Shown piece by piece: positions 62,404-64,000 of a DNA stretch of 64,000 nucleotides. Location of the stretch: assembly GCF_900537115.1 (NCBI RefSeq), contig NZ_UNRG01000002.1, positions 310,591-374,590 of the forward strand, written 5' to 3'. How positions within the stretch are numbered: position 1 is the stretch's first letter; each line of letters opens with the position of its first letter. The position numbers and the translations under genes were made by a program. The notes beneath the pieces were generated by a model. That model was not told the origin of the DNA and did not search any database. It saw nothing but the letters and a program-made list of their open reading frames with translations. The DNA comes from Arthrobacter sp. Alg241-R88. GTDB taxonomy: Bacteria; Actinomycetota; Actinomycetes; Actinomycetales; Micrococcaceae.

Positions 62404-62621
62404 AATGGTTGGAACTGCTGACCGTGGCAGGAGCCACCCTGGCAGCGGCAGTGACCGTCGTGGTTCTGTACTCGCTGGGCGTTAGGCTGACGGCCATTGC
62501 CGGTGACGTGCAGCAGGCTTCACCGGGGCTGAAGAGGTCCCTTGCCTACGTGTGCTTCGGGCTATGCGGATTGGCCGTGCTGTTTGGCCTGTACCTGATC
62601 ATCCCGTACTTCTCGGGGTAA
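62400..62621 (+). CDS. small two-helix membrane protein coupled to the phosphate transporter
   Basis: 73 residues. Helix 1 LTVAGATLAAAVTVVVLYSL, short loop, helix 2 SLAYVCFGLCGLAVLFGLYL. ATGA overlap with the pit stop codon means it is translated with the transporter and probably acts with it. No known family recognised. Confidence 0.75.
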   Translation: MKWLELLTVAGATLAAAVTVVVLYSLGVRLTAIAGDVQQASPGLKRSLAYVCFGLCGLAVLFGLYLIIPYFSG

Positions 62622-62683
62622 CGCCCGGTACCCCGAGGCAAGGGGCTGCCTACTGGGCCGTTGGCCGGACGGCGGCGGATGGT

Positions 62684-62689
62684 TAGGCT
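62684..62689 (+). promoter_or_regulatory. -10 box for a leaderless RibD-like mRNA
   Basis: TAGGCT, 6 nt before ATG 62696. No ribosome site is present. Confidence 0.55.
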
Positions 62690-62695
62690 GGGGCC

Positions 62696-63250
62696 ATGTC
62701 CCGGATTCAATATTTTGTAGCTGCGTCCCTTGACGGTTTTATTGCCACGCCCACCGACGATCTTGGCTGGCTCCTGCAGTTCGATGGTTTTGAGGGCGGC
62801 AAGGAAAGCTATGAGACGTTCATGGCGGGCGTCGGCTGCATCGTTATGGGCGGCGGGACCTATGCCTGGCTGATGGAGCATGAACCAGGAAAGTGGCCCT
62901 ACCCTGAGACCCCCTGTTACGTCTTCACCCGGCATGAATACACCGCACCGGACGCGGCGGACATTACGTTTATCCGCGGGAGCGTCAGTGAGTTCATCGC
63001 CGACTTCAAGGCAGACGCCGGGAGCAGGAACGTCTGGGTGGTGGGCGGCGGAGACCTCGCCGCCCAATTTGCCGACGCCGGCCTGCTGGATGAGCTCATC
63101 CTCTCCGTCATTCCCGTCGTGCTTGGCGACGGCAAGCGGCTGCTCCCATTGACAGGCCCGACGCCGCCACTTGAGTTGACTGCCTCCCGCGCCATGGGCA
63201 GGGGCATCGTTGAGCTGCGGTACCTCCTGAACACGAAACCCGGGGATTAA
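62696..63250 (+). CDS. RibD C-terminal/dihydrofolate reductase-like protein
   Basis: 184 residues. AASLDGFIATPTDDLGWLLQ, GCIVMGGGTYAWLM, VWVVGGGDLAAQFADAGLLD and LSVIPVVLGDGKRLLP are family blocks. NADPH-dependent reductase of unknown substrate, third paralogue in the window. Leaderless expression predicted. Converges with the hot-dog gene (2-bp gap). Confidence 0.9.
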   Translation: MSRIQYFVAASLDGFIATPTDDLGWLLQFDGFEGGKESYETFMAGVGCIVMGGGTYAWLMEHEPGKWPYPETPCYVFTRHEYTAPDAADITFIRGSVSEFIADFKADAGSRNVWVVGGGDLAAQFADAGLLDELILSVIPVVLGDGKRLLPLTGPTPPLELTASRAMGRGIVELRYLLNTKPGD

Positions 63251-63252
63251 GA

Positions 63253-63714
63253 CTATTCGTTATCCCGGATCATGTTGGTGATGCGGGCGGTGGACAGTCG
63301 CCGCCCTTGTTCATCCGTCATCACAATCTCGTGTGTCGCAAGAGTCCGGCCGAGGTGGATCGCGGAGCAGGTCCCCGTGACCGTGCCCGCGGCGATGGAC
63401 CGGTGATGGGTGGCGCTGACCTCGATGCCCACTGCGTGGCGTCCTGGCCCTGCATGCATGCCCGCAGAAAATGATCCAAGCGTTTCGGCCAGCACCACGT
63501 GGGCGCCGCCGTGCAGGATTCCGGCCACTTGGGTGTTTCCCTCCACCGGCATGGTGGCCACCGTCCGCTCGGGACTCATCTCCAGGAAGCGGATCCCCAT
63601 CTTCACCACCAACGCGCCGATCCCGAATTGGCCCAGCCAGCCGTGCAGGTGCTCCGGGACGCCGGCTGCGGTGAGCTCGTCGGCGAAGGGGCCGGGCGTG
63701 AAATTGTCCATCAT
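63253..63714 (-). CDS. hot-dog fold thioesterase (PaaI-like)
   Basis: 153 residues from MMDNFTPGPF. TVATMPVEGNTQVAGILHGG (catalytic loop with the HGG motif), then GIEVSATHHRSIAAGTVTGT. PaaI-like acyl-CoA thioesterase or MenI-like hydrolase. A very short divergent region (19 bp) separates it from polA, so their promoters overlap. In actinobacteria a hot-dog thioesterase next to polA is common. Confidence 0.9.
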   Translation of the reverse strand: MMDNFTPGPFADELTAAGVPEHLHGWLGQFGIGALVVKMGIRFLEMSPERTVATMPVEGNTQVAGILHGGAHVVLAETLGSFSAGMHAGPGRHAVGIEVSATHHRSIAAGTVTGTCSAIHLGRTLATHEIVMTDEQGRRLSTARITNMIRDNE

Positions 63715-63720
63715 GGCAAC

Positions 63721-63726
63721 TAGGCT
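63721..63726 (+). promoter_or_regulatory. -10 box for a leaderless polA mRNA
   Basis: TAGGCT, 7 nt before GTG 63734. No ribosome site is present. Confidence 0.55.
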
Positions 63727-63733
63727 GGCACCT

Positions 63734-64000
63734 GTGAGTGAAACAACCAAACCGGCCCCTTTCCCGTCCGACGTCCTGCAGGAGGACAACGCCCCACAGG
63801 GCTCAACCGCCCTTGAGGACGCTGCTGTTCAGGACACGGTTCCGGGCCAGTCCGGTGGATCGGTTTCGGCCACTGCCGCCCCTGTGGTTCCCATCACCGG
63901 CCAGCCGCGGCTGCTGGTGCTGGACGGCCACTCCATGGCCTTCCGCGCCTTCTTCGCCCTCCCTGCCGACAAGTTCTCCACCGCGAACGGGCAGCACACC
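63734..64000 (+). CDS. polA: DNA polymerase I, N-terminus (cut by window edge)
   Basis: 89 codons open to the window end from GTG 63734. After a 55-residue low-complexity extension the 5'-nuclease domain begins: RLLVLDGHSMAFRAFFALPA. The standalone exonuclease at 42306 carries the same opening motif. Replicative gap filling and repair. Confidence 0.88.
   Translation, partial: MSETTKPAPFPSDVLQEDNAPQGSTALEDAAVQDTVPGQSGGSVSATAAPVVPITGQPRLLVLDGHSMAFRAFFALPADKFSTANGQHT

Noticed and set aside
1..64000. tRNA or rRNA genes, CRISPR array, insertion sequence or prophage
   Set aside because: No cloverleaf, repeat-spacer array, transposase, integrase or terminal inverted repeats could be recognised. 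A tRNA scan was not possible.

Overview
The window is high-GC actinobacterial DNA. Gene content (class F sortase beside sigK/rskA, SCO1664-family protein, EF-G2, HrpB, standalone LigD-type polymerase, three fructan hydrolases) points to Micrococcaceae, most likely Arthrobacter or Pseudarthrobacter. This is inferred from gene families without a database search. It looks chromosomal: I see no phage, insertion sequence, plasmid gene, CRISPR array, tRNA or rRNA gene.

Layout. 1-1.5 kb: the end-truncated gene of an alpha/beta hydrolase and a quinone-oxidoreductase-like dehydrogenase. 1.7-11.96 kb (minus strand): one autoregulated operon, lacI - family-5 (Opp/Dpp-type) binding protein - two permeases - two ATPases - cytoplasmic GH32 - Tat-exported GH32. 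12.0-18.3 kb: a second, separately regulated fructan locus with a sugar-type (CUT1) importer, a third GH32, its own LacI and the remnant of a fructokinase. Both loci carry paired palindromic LacI operators 32 bp apart, with different core sequences. 18.4-24 kb: a DUF4386 membrane protein divergent from its TetR, a cation/proton antiporter, an SMP-30 lactonase-like protein and two RibD/DHFR-like reductases.

24.1-32.1 kb: a compact plus-strand cluster of DUF5107-TPR protein, cellulase-like hydrolase, GH35 beta-galactosidase and AraC regulator. It has no transporter and I judge it the best candidate for an undescribed carbohydrate pathway. 32.1-44.1 kb: cyclodeaminase-like protein, a phosphomutase/SCO1664/MBL operon, a MoxR-VWA pair, methionine aminopeptidase, an MFS transporter, a lipoprotein/27-residue membrane peptide/DUF6766 operon, a 5'-3' exonuclease and a ChaB-Rho-N protein.

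44.1-52 kb: EF-G2, then a minus-strand surface-stress operon (DUF4397 protein, class F sortase, SigK, RskA, followed by PhoD). 52-64 kb: CBS protein, two proteins of unknown function, HrpB, alpha/beta hydrolase, LigD-type polymerase, YciO-like protein, VOC protein, HAD protein, phosphate transporter with a coupled small membrane protein, a third RibD-like protein, a hot-dog thioesterase and the start of polA.

A recurring regulatory theme is a TANNNT -10 box placed 6-7 nt before the start codon, which implies leaderless mRNAs for several genes. Another is GC-rich hairpins between the highly expressed first gene and the next gene of an operon.
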